Below the pieces are notes generated by a model. It saw only the letters and a program-made list of their open reading frames with translations. It was not told the origin of the DNA and made no database searches. Source: Magnetococcales bacterium DCbin4 (GTDB lineage: Bacteria > Pseudomonadota > Magnetococcia > Magnetococcales > UBA8363). Taken from it: a stretch of DNA of 64,000 bases. The first letter of the stretch is position 1; the number at the start of each line of letters is the position of its first letter. Where the stretch lies: NCBI GenBank assembly GCA_002753735.1, contig PEAN01000008.1, positions 24,991-88,990 of the forward strand, written 5' to 3'. Below, in pieces: positions 1 to 9,132 of the stretch. A program made the translations under genes and the position numbers.

Positions 1-365
1 CTCACCAGGTTCGCACCGAACAGCGCATCCTTGAAATGCATGACAAACTCAACCTTGATGCGAACCAGGAAGAATTGTGGGGCAATGTCACCCAGATTTT
101 GCGCGACAATGCGAAAACCATGGATACCCTGACGCAGAACAGGGTTGATCAAGCCGATAAGATGAACGCCGTTGAAGATCTGAAATCCTACGGGGAAATT
201 GCCCAAGCCCACGCCAATGGCGTCCAGAAAATGATTCCAGCATTCTCAAACCTTTTCAAATCCATGACAGTGGACCAGCAAAAATCTGTCAATTCATTTT
301 TCCACCATGGCACGCACATGGATGCCTCCAAAAAAATGGACCATGAAAAGGGGAAGGATAAATAG
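1..365 (+). CDS. LTXXQ-motif / Spy-CpxP-like periplasmic protein (5' end cut by window)
   Basis: The open frame runs to the left edge, in frame from base 3, so the track's start at 36 is probably internal and the true N-terminus with its signal peptide lies outside the window. The visible part is helical and charged, with the layout of the LTXXQ/Spy family: a short MHDKLNLDANQEELW helix in which the LTxxQ motif reads LDANQ, then NAKTMD, DLKSYGEIAQAHANG, and a C-terminal PAFSNLF...DQQKS segment. Family members are periplasmic proteins linked to envelope stress or chaperone activity. The His/Lys-rich tail (FFHHGTHMDASKKMDHEKGK) is noticeable. The function is inferred from family resemblance only. 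Confidence 0.65.
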   Translation, partial: HQVRTEQRILEMHDKLNLDANQEELWGNVTQILRDNAKTMDTLTQNRVDQADKMNAVEDLKSYGEIAQAHANGVQKMIPAFSNLFKSMTVDQQKSVNSFFHHGTHMDASKKMDHEKGKDK

Positions 366-445
366 TCCAGAACCGGGTTGTCTTGTGTTTACCGTTTCAG
401 ACCAAGGCACGTTGGTATCATTACTCCAAGGAAGGGAATTATCTT

Positions 446-760
446 ATGAAATATTCAACACGTCCATCTGTACTCTTCAGCTCTTGGAGTCAAAAGACAT
501 GGATGACGTTATTCCTTGTTTGTGCAATTGGTCTTTTGTCGCTGTCCCAAGCCACCGCCAAAGATGATAAACGGGAAAATTGGGAAAGAAAGAGATATTT
601 CCACGAAAGGCGCGACGATGATAGAAGTCGAAGGAATTGGCATCGGCATGAACGTTCCTATTATCATACTCAGCCTGTCCATGCTCCCCCCCCTGTCTAT
701 TATGTTCCAAAACAGTCACCAGGAATCTCACTATTTTTTCCACTGGATTTCTATCGATAG
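446..760 (+). CDS. Small secreted basic protein, function unknown
   Basis: I place the start at ATG 446 and not at the track's 383, because AAGGAAGGG sits about 7 bases upstream and the protein then begins with a typical signal peptide: MKYSTR, a hydrophobic stretch TLFLVCAIGLLSLS, and a likely cleavage after QATA. The mature part is about 65 residues, very rich in Arg, His, Asp and Tyr (KRENWERKRYFHERRDDDRSRR, HRHERSYYH). It is followed by a short Pro-rich stretch and a hydrophobic SLFFPLDFYR end. It follows the LTXXQ-family gene by about 80 bases and could share its transcript. I do not recognise a family. Metal or acid binding by the His/Arg tract is only a guess. Confidence 0.55.
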   Translation: MKYSTRPSVLFSSWSQKTWMTLFLVCAIGLLSLSQATAKDDKRENWERKRYFHERRDDDRSRRNWHRHERSYYHTQPVHAPPPVYYVPKQSPGISLFFPLDFYR

Positions 761-1155
761 TCATCTGAAGTCACAGGCGCATCGGGGTCAGGTTCTGAGC
801 TGACACCGATTATTTCAACCAACAAGGGCAAGAAAAGGACTCATCCCAAAAAGTGCGTTTCCATAGAATGGTCCCGGGACATTGATCCTGGAGGGTCTAC
901 TTCCTCCATCCCCGGAGAAGACCATCGGGGACCATGGTGACACGTCCGCTGTCTGGAGGATTGGCCCCCCTTTCCCATAACGTCAGGTGCACATGTAAAA
1001 GTTGATCCCGCAAGGCAAAAGAGGAGGGAATGGCGGCAATGGGGTTGATTCTCGGTCGGGGTGGATATTTGTAATCGAATCAAATAAAAGCGGTTACACA
1101 GGTGCCTGACAATCTCATATGTTCTCATCACAATCCAACATTGGAAACAAATACA
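761..1155. other. Intergenic region without a recognised gene
   Basis: I see no coding region here. The 841-1131 minus frame has no family resemblance and unnatural composition. The last 60 bases before the OmpA-like gene are AT-rich (AATCGAATCAAATAAAAG) and are the likely place for its promoter, but no clear -35/-10 pair could be assigned. Confidence 0.5.
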
Positions 1156-1890
1156 ATGAAAAAATCACACAAAATTCTCAAAATATGCTCCTCGGTTCTA
1201 TTGGTTGGTTTGATCGGTTCTGAAACGGCGCAGGCGGAAGAGATGCCTGCCTGGTACTATCATTCCTGGAGGCAGTGGCATCCGCAAATTGGTAGCAGAA
1301 CATTGGGGAATGTTGGAACCCAGTTCTATTTCCCCAAGGAGGATTACGTTCCCAAGGATTCCGATGGTGATGGCGTTTATGATGAACATGATCGCTGTCC
1401 AGGTACCCCTCCTGGCGTGAAAGTAGACAAAAATGGCTGTCCACCTCATGTCGCAGAGACCATCAATCCTGATATGGACGGCGATCATGTCCTCAATGAG
1501 TCTGATGAATGTCCCACGACTCCCAAGGGTGCCGACGTGGATGTCCGTGGCTGCTGGCGTATCGGGAATATATTATTCCCCTATGACAAATCGCTGGTCA
1601 GGGATTCGTACAAGGCGGACCTGGAAAAGGTTTCCACCGTGATGCGTAGAAATCCAGGCGTCAACATGGAATTGGACGGTCATACCGACAGTGATGGATC
1701 CAATGCGTACAATCAAAAGCTTTCCGAAAGACGCAATCAGTCGGTTCGTGCCCACCTGCTGAACACAGGTGTTTCCGATGGCCAGATCAATACGAGAGCA
1801 TTTGGTGAAACCCAACCGGCGGCGGACAACAGTTCCAGTGATGGACGCGCCCGGAACCGTCGGACCGAACTGATACCGTCCGTCCGTTAA
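1156..1890 (+). CDS. OmpA-family outer-membrane protein with thrombospondin type-3 repeats
   Basis: The start is set at ATG 1156 (MKKSHK), not 1102, because this gives a standard signal peptide (KILKICSSVLLVGLIGS, cleavage near TAQA). After about 50 residues come two Asp-rich type-3 repeats (DSDGDGVYDEHDRCPGTP and DMDGDHVLNESDECPTTP), which bind calcium in this family. The OmpA C-terminal peptidoglycan-binding domain follows (about residues 145-244), with NILFPYDKS, LDGHTDSDGS, NQKLSERRNQSV and the closing RNRRTELI. No full N-terminal 8-strand barrel is present: the protein is about 244 residues, so it resembles the short OmpA/Pal-like anchors. It is expected to tether the outer membrane to peptidoglycan. 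The family call is firm; the specific role is unknown. Confidence 0.9.
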   Translation: MKKSHKILKICSSVLLVGLIGSETAQAEEMPAWYYHSWRQWHPQIGSRTLGNVGTQFYFPKEDYVPKDSDGDGVYDEHDRCPGTPPGVKVDKNGCPPHVAETINPDMDGDHVLNESDECPTTPKGADVDVRGCWRIGNILFPYDKSLVRDSYKADLEKVSTVMRRNPGVNMELDGHTDSDGSNAYNQKLSERRNQSVRAHLLNTGVSDGQINTRAFGETQPAADNSSSDGRARNRRTELIPSVR

Positions 1891-2273
1891 CCTGGAGTTC
1901 CAGGCAAAGGAGTCGTTAACTGCGGCAACCGGCATGGTCATCCGGCTCGATATCCTTCCGCAGGTAACTTCTCCTGGCAAAGGTTGCCTGGTGTTACATG
2001 GAAGAAAACGGTCATTGGAGGGTTGGGGCGCTTCAAACCTGTAGTATCATGTCAATGTAATGGGTCCACACATCAACCTCAAGGATGCACTCCATGGGTG
2101 AACAGGACCATGCCGGTTGGTCAGGCGGATGACCGTTTCTCAAAAATTCCCGTGGCACCACCCATCCGTTGAAGGACTGGTTTCAGGCTTCCGGGGGAAT
2201 GGTGCGGGGTGAAGCGATGACATGGGCAGGTGCGGATATTGAGAAGTGTTTGTAACCAAAAAGATGATGTGAA
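1891..2273. other. Intergenic region; small hairpin after the OmpA-like gene
   Basis: Directly after the OmpA-like stop is a perfect short inverted repeat CCTGGAGTTCCAGG (1891-1904), without a following T run, so it is at best a weak terminator. No gene is evident in the remainder. Confidence 0.35.
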
Positions 2274-3920
2274 ATGAGTGAAAAACCTTTGACCCCACCC
2301 GGTGGAAACAGGAACAACCTCTTGATCCTCATCGTGGACACGGACGATGAAACCCGTCGGGGGTTGGCAAGGTTCCTTGAAAACAGCGGGTATGGTGTCG
2401 CCGTGGCTGAGGGGGGTGTCACGGCCATGATTCAGCTCTCAGTCATCCATCCTGATATCATCATCATCGATTCCGAAAGGCCGGACATGGACGGTTTTGA
2501 GGTCAGCGCAACCATCGGACGGAAATTCCCGGAGAGGATGCATTCGATCATCATGATGGTCCCCCAGGGCTGTACCGTATCGGTCGACCGTATGTTTGCC
2601 TCCGGCGCAGAAGAGTATGTTACCAAACCCGTACATCTGATCGCACTTGGCCGTCTCATTAAAAGAAAACTTGAATATCAGGCCATGGTTCTGGCCATGC
2701 GGCTTCACCAACCCAACAAGGAGCCGCTCCCTGCGACATGGAATGGTTCCAGGGAATTGGACAGGATTAACATGGCTCTGAACGAAAGCGAAGATAAATT
2801 CAAGTGCCTGGTGGACTCTTCGCCCGATACCATTGTGATTCTTGATCAAGTGGGCTTCGTCCATTTCATCAATCACCCACCCCCGGGACAAAGCGAAAAC
2901 CTCATGGAAAAGAGACTGCTGGATATTCTGCCGGAGCAGTCCAAACCCAGATTCTTGCGAGCCATGCATGGCACGTTCACGCGGCTACAGACAGAATCAT
3001 TCCAGATTGGAGGTCCAGATGGTACGTGGTGGCATGTGCGTACGGCACCCATGAAACAACACGAAAACATTTCATTACCATGGGCCATGGTCATCGTTTC
3101 CGACCGAACGCAGCAACACAATACCGAAACCAAAGCGATGCGCAATGCCCGTTTGGCCACCATTGGTGCTCTGGTCGCCAATGTAGCCCATGAAGTGAAC
3201 AACCCCAACAACGCCATTCTTCTTCAAGCCTCCTGGCTGAAAAAAACATGGCAAAATATTTTGGTACAAGTGTCGGAAAATGAAAAAATCTATGACCCAA
3301 TCATGTTGGACGGGGAAACCTTGCGTGAAATACTCGAAAAGAGTTCCGGGTTTCTTGCAGATATCGTTGGCAACAGCAGGCGCATTGGCAGTATTGTCCG
3401 CGACATGAAACGTGTGACCAGACCTGATGATGGCATATTGCGCAATGATGTCTGCATCAAGAAGGTTCTGGATTCAGCCCTGTCCATCCTGGCCAATCCA
3501 ATCCACAAACATACCCAATCATGTTTTGCAGAGGCGGACCCGAACCTTCCAAGAGTTATTGGCAATCCACATCAACTCGAACAGGTTTTCATCAATTTAA
3601 TCCTCAATGCTTTGCAATCTTTACCGGATAGAACACGGAAGGTTCGAATTCGTGCATGGTTTGACGAAACCATACGAAAGATTGCAGTGGTGGTTGAGGA
3701 TGAGGGGGAGGGAATCACTGAGGAAAACCTTGAAAAAATCTGCTTTCCCTTTTTTACCACCAAACTTGCCAAGGGTGGAACCGGCCTCGGCCTTGCGATC
3801 TGTCGGTCCATTCTCACAAGGCATAAGAGCAGCATGGACATCAACTCTGAATCAGGTAGGGGAACGAGCATTCGGATCAATCTGACCATTTCTCCCAACC
3901 AGCCGGAAAGTGCTCCATGA
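2274..3920 (+). CDS. Sensor histidine kinase with N-terminal receiver and PAS domain (NtrB-like)
   Basis: Cytoplasmic 548-residue kinase with no membrane segment. The N-terminal REC domain (about 15-130) has the acceptor region IIIIDSERPDMDG and the conserved Lys in VTKPVH. A PAS domain follows (about 178-285; SPDTIVILDQ). The HisKA H-box is VANVAHEVNNPNNAILLQ, with the HEVNNP form seen in NtrB-type kinases. The ATPase domain shows the N-box INLILNALQSLPD, G1 VEDEGEGI, and G2 [12 protein letters not shown]. The stop overlaps the next gene's start by 4 bases (ATGA), so it is almost certainly the partner kinase of the downstream sigma54 activator. No strong ribosome site precedes ATG 2274, so the start is moderately certain. 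The stimulus is unknown. Confidence 0.92.
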   Translation: MSEKPLTPPGGNRNNLLILIVDTDDETRRGLARFLENSGYGVAVAEGGVTAMIQLSVIHPDIIIIDSERPDMDGFEVSATIGRKFPERMHSIIMMVPQGCTVSVDRMFASGAEEYVTKPVHLIALGRLIKRKLEYQAMVLAMRLHQPNKEPLPATWNGSRELDRINMALNESEDKFKCLVDSSPDTIVILDQVGFVHFINHPPPGQSENLMEKRLLDILPEQSKPRFLRAMHGTFTRLQTESFQIGGPDGTWWHVRTAPMKQHENISLPWAMVIVSDRTQQHNTETKAMRNARLATIGALVANVAHEVNNPNNAILLQASWLKKTWQNILVQVSENEKIYDPIMLDGETLREILEKSSGFLADIVGNSRRIGSIVRDMKRVTRPDDGILRNDVCIKKVLDSALSILANPIHKHTQSCFAEADPNLPRVIGNPHQLEQVFINLILNALQSLPDRTRKVRIRAWFDETIRKIAVVVEDEGEGITEENLEKICFPFFTTKLAKGGTGLGLAICRSILTRHKSSMDINSESGRGTSIRINLTISPNQPESAP

Positions 3921-5356
3921 ATCCGTCGATAACCCAACCCGTCACCGTTCTGTTGGTGGATGATGAACAGGGAATTCTCCTGGGTGCCCAAAGTATTCTT
4001 GTGAGTGCCGGCATCATGCACGTGGAGATTCTGGAAGACAGCAGGCGCCTGATTCCCTTTCTGGAATCCACCGAAGTGTCGATTCTCATCCTGGACCTGT
4101 TCATGCCAAACGTCTCCGGGACGGAACTTCTCCCGGAAATCCGCAGAAGATTTCCCGACATCGCCATCATCATCATGACCGCTTCCATGGAAGTGGAAAC
4201 GGCAGTGGCTTGCATAAAGGAAGGCATTTTCGACTATCTGGTCAAACCCGTGGAGATGGACCGCCTGCTCTCAATTGTGAAAAAAGCATTGGAATTGACC
4301 TCCATGCGTATGGAGGTGTTGGCTCTGAAACGCTCTCTTCTTTCTCCACAATCCGCTTCTGGTGAAGTTTTCAAGGAAATTGTCACCCAGAGCAGGAAAA
4401 TGGAGGCCCTTTTCCAATACATGACGGCCACTTCCGTTACCAATGAGCCCATTTTGATTCTGGGTGAGACCGGAGTGGGTAAAGAGATGATTGCCAATGC
4501 CATTCATGAACTCAGTGGGCGGCAGGGGAAGTTTGTGACCATCAATGTTGCCGGACTCGACGACACTGTTTTCACTGACACCTTGTTTGGACACAAAAAA
4601 GGATCCTTTACCGGCGCTGTTCAGGCAAGGGAGGGGATCATCGCAAAAGCCAGGAATGGAACCTTGTTCCTGGATGAAATTGGTGACCTTTCGGAGCTTT
4701 CCCAAGTCAAACTCCTCCGTGTTCTCCAAGAACATGAATATTATCCCATGGGGTCGGACCTGCCAATAAGGACCAATGCCCGCATCATCCTGGCAACCAA
4801 TCTCGATCTGAAGAAAAAAATCACGCAAGGGAAGTTCAGGGCTGATTTATATTACCGCCTATCGGTTCACGAAATCGAAATTCCTCCTTTGCGGGACCGA
4901 AAAGAAGACATTGTACTTTTGACGAACCACTTTTTGGAGTTGGCATCCCGAGCGATGGGAAAGCCGGTACCCACCCCTCCCAAAGAACTGTTTTCACTGC
5001 TCATGACATATCATTTCCCAGGCAATATCCGTGAGTTGCGTGCCATGGTATTTGATGCGGTGGCCCAGCATGGGTCGCGCATGATCTCCATGAAACATTT
5101 CCGCAAGCTGATCGACCGGTCACGGGGAAATAACCCATCCAATGAAGATGCATTGCAAAACGACCAGGAGACACCCTCATTTAAGAAGGTGCTGTTTCCA
5201 GGAGAATGTCCCACTCTGAAGGATGCTGAGTGGTATTTGATCCAGGAGGCCCTGCGACGTAGCAACAACAATCAAAACTTGGCGGCCAACCTTCTCGGTA
5301 TTTCCCGTCAGGCACTGAATCATCGCCTTGCCCGAAAATTCCCATTCAAGACCTGA
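3917..5356 (+). CDS. NtrC-family sigma54-dependent response regulator
   Basis: Three-domain activator of 479 residues. The REC domain (about 10-125) has acidic VDDEQG, the phosphorylation site ILILDLFMPNVSG and Lys in LVKPVE. The AAA+ domain (about 150-380) has Walker A GETGVGKE, a sigma54 contact loop of the GSFTGA form (the commoner form is GAFTGA), and Walker B GTLFLDEIGDL. The C-terminal Fis-type helix-turn-helix is EALRRSNNNQNLAANLLGISRQAL. It starts inside the kinase stop codon (ATGA overlap), so kinase and regulator are translationally coupled. Its targets must have sigma54 promoters; I found no convincing one upstream of other genes in the window. Confidence 0.95.
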   Translation: MNPSITQPVTVLLVDDEQGILLGAQSILVSAGIMHVEILEDSRRLIPFLESTEVSILILDLFMPNVSGTELLPEIRRRFPDIAIIIMTASMEVETAVACIKEGIFDYLVKPVEMDRLLSIVKKALELTSMRMEVLALKRSLLSPQSASGEVFKEIVTQSRKMEALFQYMTATSVTNEPILILGETGVGKEMIANAIHELSGRQGKFVTINVAGLDDTVFTDTLFGHKKGSFTGAVQAREGIIAKARNGTLFLDEIGDLSELSQVKLLRVLQEHEYYPMGSDLPIRTNARIILATNLDLKKKITQGKFRADLYYRLSVHEIEIPPLRDRKEDIVLLTNHFLELASRAMGKPVPTPPKELFSLLMTYHFPGNIRELRAMVFDAVAQHGSRMISMKHFRKLIDRSRGNNPSNEDALQNDQETPSFKKVLFPGECPTLKDAEWYLIQEALRRSNNNQNLAANLLGISRQALNHRLARKFPFKT

Positions 5357-6152
5357 TTTGTCGGGATCTGTGGTTTGAAGAGATGGAACGTGAGGAACAG
5401 ATTCCATCCAGTTGGCATCGACCCCACACCAGGTCATTGAACCGACGGGGTCAAAGCCACCAATGGCATGTAGGAACTGTTGCCAGCTTGACTTCCTTTT
5501 GGAACTTTTATCCATGGTTGGGGATGATGCAAACCCTCATCATGGCCGTTGGAACCATTCCGGCTGTTTCAACTCCCCTTCATGAAATTCCTTCTCACCT
5601 GGATTCTTTTCCGTTCCATGACCTGGTCCCGAAACTGACAATGATCCCAATGGGTGTGACAAATACCCGTTCTATGGCATTCTCCAGGTATTCCATAACC
5701 AACTGTTTCAATGATCAACATGAATCCACCTTCCTGTCCTGCTGTTGGAGAACAGGTCGTTTGATTGCATGTATTGGATCCCGCAATCCCCTTACGATAA
5801 TTCATAAACTATTGTTATAACTATAAAATAAATGAAATGTGGGCCAAGGTGTGCGATATGTTGTGGCAGGAGCGTTTCGATACATTTCAGGGTATCCGGT
5901 CTTTTGGTCCGGGTTCAAATCATCCGAACTCAGTCGGCGCATATTTGATCTTGAATGATACACAAGATACTCAAGCAAGATGTCGATGTCATGATCTTTT
6001 TGATCGGTGATTTACTTCTCATCATGGGCCGATTCCATATTCTGCACTCGGGGTTGACCATGCATCGTATGGTTTGAACAAGGCTCTTCTAGCGTTAAAT
6101 GCGGGTAAACACATTATTTCACTGTGATATTATGATTTTAAATTGATTATTG
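5357..6152. other. Long intergenic region without a recognised gene
   Basis: About 800 bases between the NtrC-type gene and the terminator. The track's 5383-5820 frame has no recognisable domain and a low-complexity look, so I do not call it. The stretch around 5800-5850 is AT-rich (TTATAACTATAAAATAAATG). I see no tRNA or other RNA gene. Confidence 0.45.
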
Positions 6153-6196
6153 AAAAAAAAGGGGGTCTGGGGAATTGCCCCCAGACCCCTTTTTTA
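6153..6196. terminator. Bidirectional rho-independent terminator
   Basis: Perfect 11-base stem GGGGTCTGGGG (6162-6172) with CCCCAGACCCC (6179-6189), loop AATTGC, preceded by eight A and followed by six T. It therefore works on both strands. It lies between the plus-strand NtrC unit and the end of the minus-strand hybrid kinase, although about 800 bases from the former. The same stem core recurs at 13985-14011. Confidence 0.9.
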
Positions 6197-6241
6197 TTTC
6201 AATGATTTTTTGAATGTCAACACACCCTAATGAAATTTCTT

Positions 6242-6297
6242 AAAATTGGCCCCTGTCGCGTCCAAAATCGGGCCGGATGGACCAATCAGGAGGGACA
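6242..6297 (+). repeat. 56-bp dispersed repeat, copy 1
   Basis: Begins AAAATTGGCCCCTGTCGCG and ends CAATCAGGAGGGACA. It matches 29995-30050 in the same orientation with 6 mismatches over 56 bases and no gaps. It lies just beyond the 3' end of the minus-strand hybrid kinase. Confidence 0.85.
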
Positions 6298-6337
6298 CCT
6301 CAACCCGCATCAACAAAGGAGCCAACCGTCGTCGGTG

Positions 6338-9043
6338 TCAGGTTGTTTTGGACAGCAGTGACCTGGCAGGTAGGTTCCGAACCCCTTTTCCGCAACCATC
6401 CCCGGTCTTTTGCACAACCTGGTCCAACAACCGCATCGCCAATTCCACCGCCCCTTCCAATTGTTGAACCTCCAGACGCAATTGTGCCCCATCCTTGCCC
6501 TTTGTGGCCAGTGGTCCCATTTGGCTGGCATGGCGAAAAACACCCGACAAACCGTAGCTTCCCGCCAGACCGGCAAGTTCCGCAGCAATCGCCGATACTT
6601 CAGACCAGCCCCCCATTCCCATGGCGATCCGCAACCGTTCCATGAATTGAATCATCGATCTCCTGGCCGTCTGGACAAAGTCGTTCAAATAGGCATCTCC
6701 CAAATCCTTGCGAAAATCGGCCAGACGCATTTCAGCGTGGATGATGTCGGCAAGCACCTGACTGGCGCTGACAAGCGGTTCGATCCATCGGGAAATCGCC
6801 GTAAGATCCTGATGCATGCCCCCACGTTCCAGCAGGTTGGCCAAAGCGCCAACCCGTTTGGCTCCCAATTGCAGGCTGCTGCCCTTCAAGGTATGCGCCA
6901 CCTCGGTCAACCGATCCCAATTCGCATCGGTAAATGCCTGTTGGATCGCCTGGACACGTTGCGATAGAAGATTAAGGAAACATTTGACCGTTTGCTCGAA
7001 GTCCTCTTCCAGGTCTTCACCCATGGCCAGAAACATATGACGATCAAGATCGGGTACCTGGTCGGGAGTCTCCTCGACCGACTCCGATACCTTCACCCCC
7101 CCCTCCCCCAGCCAACGCAGCAAAGCCGATTGTAAACCTTTGATCTCAATCGGTTTCGTCAGATAGTCATCCATCCCCGCTTCCAAACATTTTTCTCGAT
7201 CACCACTCATGGAAAAAGCAGTCAGGGCAACAATGGGCGTCCGTGTCCCCTTTTTTTCTCCCTGGCGAAGTTTGCGACAGGCGGAAAATCCATCCATTTC
7301 CGGCATCTGGCAATCCATGAATACCAGGTCATAATGTTTCGTCTGAAACAATTCCACCGCCTGGTGACCGTTGCACGCAAAGTCGGGATGAACCCCGAAC
7401 CGTTTCATCATCCCCTGAATGACCGCACGGTTGACCGGATCATCCTCGGCGACAAGAATGTGCCGATCTGGAGAGACGATCAGACGTTCGTCACATCGAT
7501 GCGGTTCCTCACGCGTGGACGGCAGTGCCTGACCCCTCTTCAAGGGAAGGGTGACACGAAACAATGACCCCTTCCCGGGTTGGCTTTCGACTTCGATGTT
7601 GCCGTCCATCATCCGCACCAACCGGTGGGTGATGGCCAATCCCAGGCCGGTGCCACCATATTTGCGTGCAGTGGAATGATCCGCCTGTTCGAACATGCCA
7701 AACAAACGCGAGATCTGCTCCTGGTTGATACCGATGCCGCTGTCCTGAACATGAAACCGAACCAAAGATCGGTCCCGTTCCTCCCCTGCCACCCCTGCAC
7801 TCAATGAAATCACCCCCTGAGGGGTAAACTTGACCGCATTGGACATGAGATTGAAAAGGATCTGCCGGATCCGGCTGGGATCCCCATGTACCATCTCCGG
7901 AAGCCCGGGATCCAGTTCCAGGTTCAAGGAGACCGGCCTGTCGCGCACAAACCCCCGGGCCAGGGCAAACACCTCCTCCAACAACCCCTTCAAGCCAAAA
8001 TCAATCGACTCCAATTCCAATTTTCCCGCCTCGATCCGGGAATAATCGAGAATGTCATTGATGACGGTCAGGAGGGTTTGTCCCGAAGATCGGATCACCC
8101 GGACATATCCCCGGCCCGTCTCATCCATCGGAACCTCTTCGAGAAGTTCCGCCATGCCAAGCACCCCATTGAGGGGGGTCCGGATTTCATGGCTCATGGT
8201 GGCCAGAAAGATGCTCTTGGCCTTATTGGCCCGTTCCGCCTCTTCCTTGGCCTGATACAGCCGTTCTTCGTATCGCTTCTGGCGCGTCACATCCGAAAAG
8301 GTCCATACCCGACCCGATATTGTTCCTTCCTGAATCAGTGGCAGTGATTGTCGCTCAATGATGCGACCATCCTTGAGGAAGAGCGTATCGCTACTGTTGT
8401 CGCTGACATGGTCAAACATCTTGGATTTCGACAGCAGGAGATCGACCCGTTCCACCTGCGGTGTCATGTGGTCGATCAAGGCATCGATTGTTTCAAAATG
8501 AAAATTTCCCGACGACAGCCCCCATTGCCGGGCAAAGGCGGAATTGGTATGGGTGATCATTCCATTCTTTCCGGTCACAAGGATGCCATCCCGCGTCGAT
8601 TCAAGCGTTGCCCGGAGCAGGGCCTCATCCTTCTGAATGCGCCTTCGCTGCATCTGAAGCGCCAGATGGGTCTGGATTCGTGCCTGGACGATCGCCTCAC
8701 GAATCGGTTTGGTGATGAAATCGACCGCACCAAGGGCCAGTCCTTCCGCTTCATCCGCCTCGGAATCCCGGGCGGTGATGAAGATGACGCAGACATCCCG
8801 GGTGGCCGGATCGCTGCGCAAACGTCGACACACATCGAAACCGTCCATTCCAGGCATGGTCACATCCAGCAGGACCATGTCCGGACATGGAAGGCGTCGC
8901 ATCCGTTCCAGTGCCTTTTCTCCCGAGGTGGCCACTGCGATGCGGTAACGGTCTTTCAATGCCGTCCCGAGGACGTGAATGTTGTGCCGTTCGTCATCGA
9001 CGATGAGAATTTGTGCCCGGGTTTGATCCATGGTTTCCGTCAT
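6338..9043 (-). CDS. Hybrid histidine kinase: REC-PAS-HisKA-HATPase-REC-Hpt
   Basis: A 901-residue soluble multidomain phosphorelay protein. In order: an N-terminal REC ([25 protein letters not shown]), a PAS domain (about 145-260), HisKA with [18 protein letters not shown], the ATPase domain ([27 protein letters not shown]), a second REC ([31 protein letters not shown]), and an Hpt domain with the active His in [14 protein letters not shown]. The last ~110 residues look like a second Hpt fold whose active-site motif has become [14 protein letters not shown], without His. The N-terminal REC may take signals from another kinase. It is followed 89 bases upstream by the 1210-residue kinase on the same strand, and the two may be co-transcribed. 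Confidence 0.93.
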   Translation of the reverse strand: MTETMDQTRAQILIVDDERHNIHVLGTALKDRYRIAVATSGEKALERMRRLPCPDMVLLDVTMPGMDGFDVCRRLRSDPATRDVCVIFITARDSEADEAEGLALGAVDFITKPIREAIVQARIQTHLALQMQRRRIQKDEALLRATLESTRDGILVTGKNGMITHTNSAFARQWGLSSGNFHFETIDALIDHMTPQVERVDLLLSKSKMFDHVSDNSSDTLFLKDGRIIERQSLPLIQEGTISGRVWTFSDVTRQKRYEERLYQAKEEAERANKAKSIFLATMSHEIRTPLNGVLGMAELLEEVPMDETGRGYVRVIRSSGQTLLTVINDILDYSRIEAGKLELESIDFGLKGLLEEVFALARGFVRDRPVSLNLELDPGLPEMVHGDPSRIRQILFNLMSNAVKFTPQGVISLSAGVAGEERDRSLVRFHVQDSGIGINQEQISRLFGMFEQADHSTARKYGGTGLGLAITHRLVRMMDGNIEVESQPGKGSLFRVTLPLKRGQALPSTREEPHRCDERLIVSPDRHILVAEDDPVNRAVIQGMMKRFGVHPDFACNGHQAVELFQTKHYDLVFMDCQMPEMDGFSACRKLRQGEKKGTRTPIVALTAFSMSGDREKCLEAGMDDYLTKPIEIKGLQSALLRWLGEGGVKVSESVEETPDQVPDLDRHMFLAMGEDLEEDFEQTVKCFLNLLSQRVQAIQQAFTDANWDRLTEVAHTLKGSSLQLGAKRVGALANLLERGGMHQDLTAISRWIEPLVSASQVLADIIHAEMRLADFRKDLGDAYLNDFVQTARRSMIQFMERLRIAMGMGGWSEVSAIAAELAGLAGSYGLSGVFRHASQMGPLATKGKDGAQLRLEVQQLEGAVELAMRLLDQVVQKTGDGCGKGVRNLPARSLLSKTT

Positions 9044-9132
9044 CCCTCGCAGGACAAAACGACCAAAAGGGAAATTGATCAGAGGTGTACCTTGGAAAAA
9101 AGATCAAGAAAAATCAAGCACTCGACCTGATG

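Noticed and set aside
5383-5820. 145-residue ORF after the NtrC-type gene
   Set aside because: No ribosome site, no domain, and an irregular composition.
5911-5921. GGGTTCAAATC, like a tRNA T-loop
   Set aside because: No acceptor stem, anticodon or D-arm pairing could be found around it.
8348-9130. 260-residue plus-strand ORF
   Set aside because: Lies wholly antisense to the hybrid kinase at 6338-9043, has no domain, and its codons mirror the kinase. A shadow frame.
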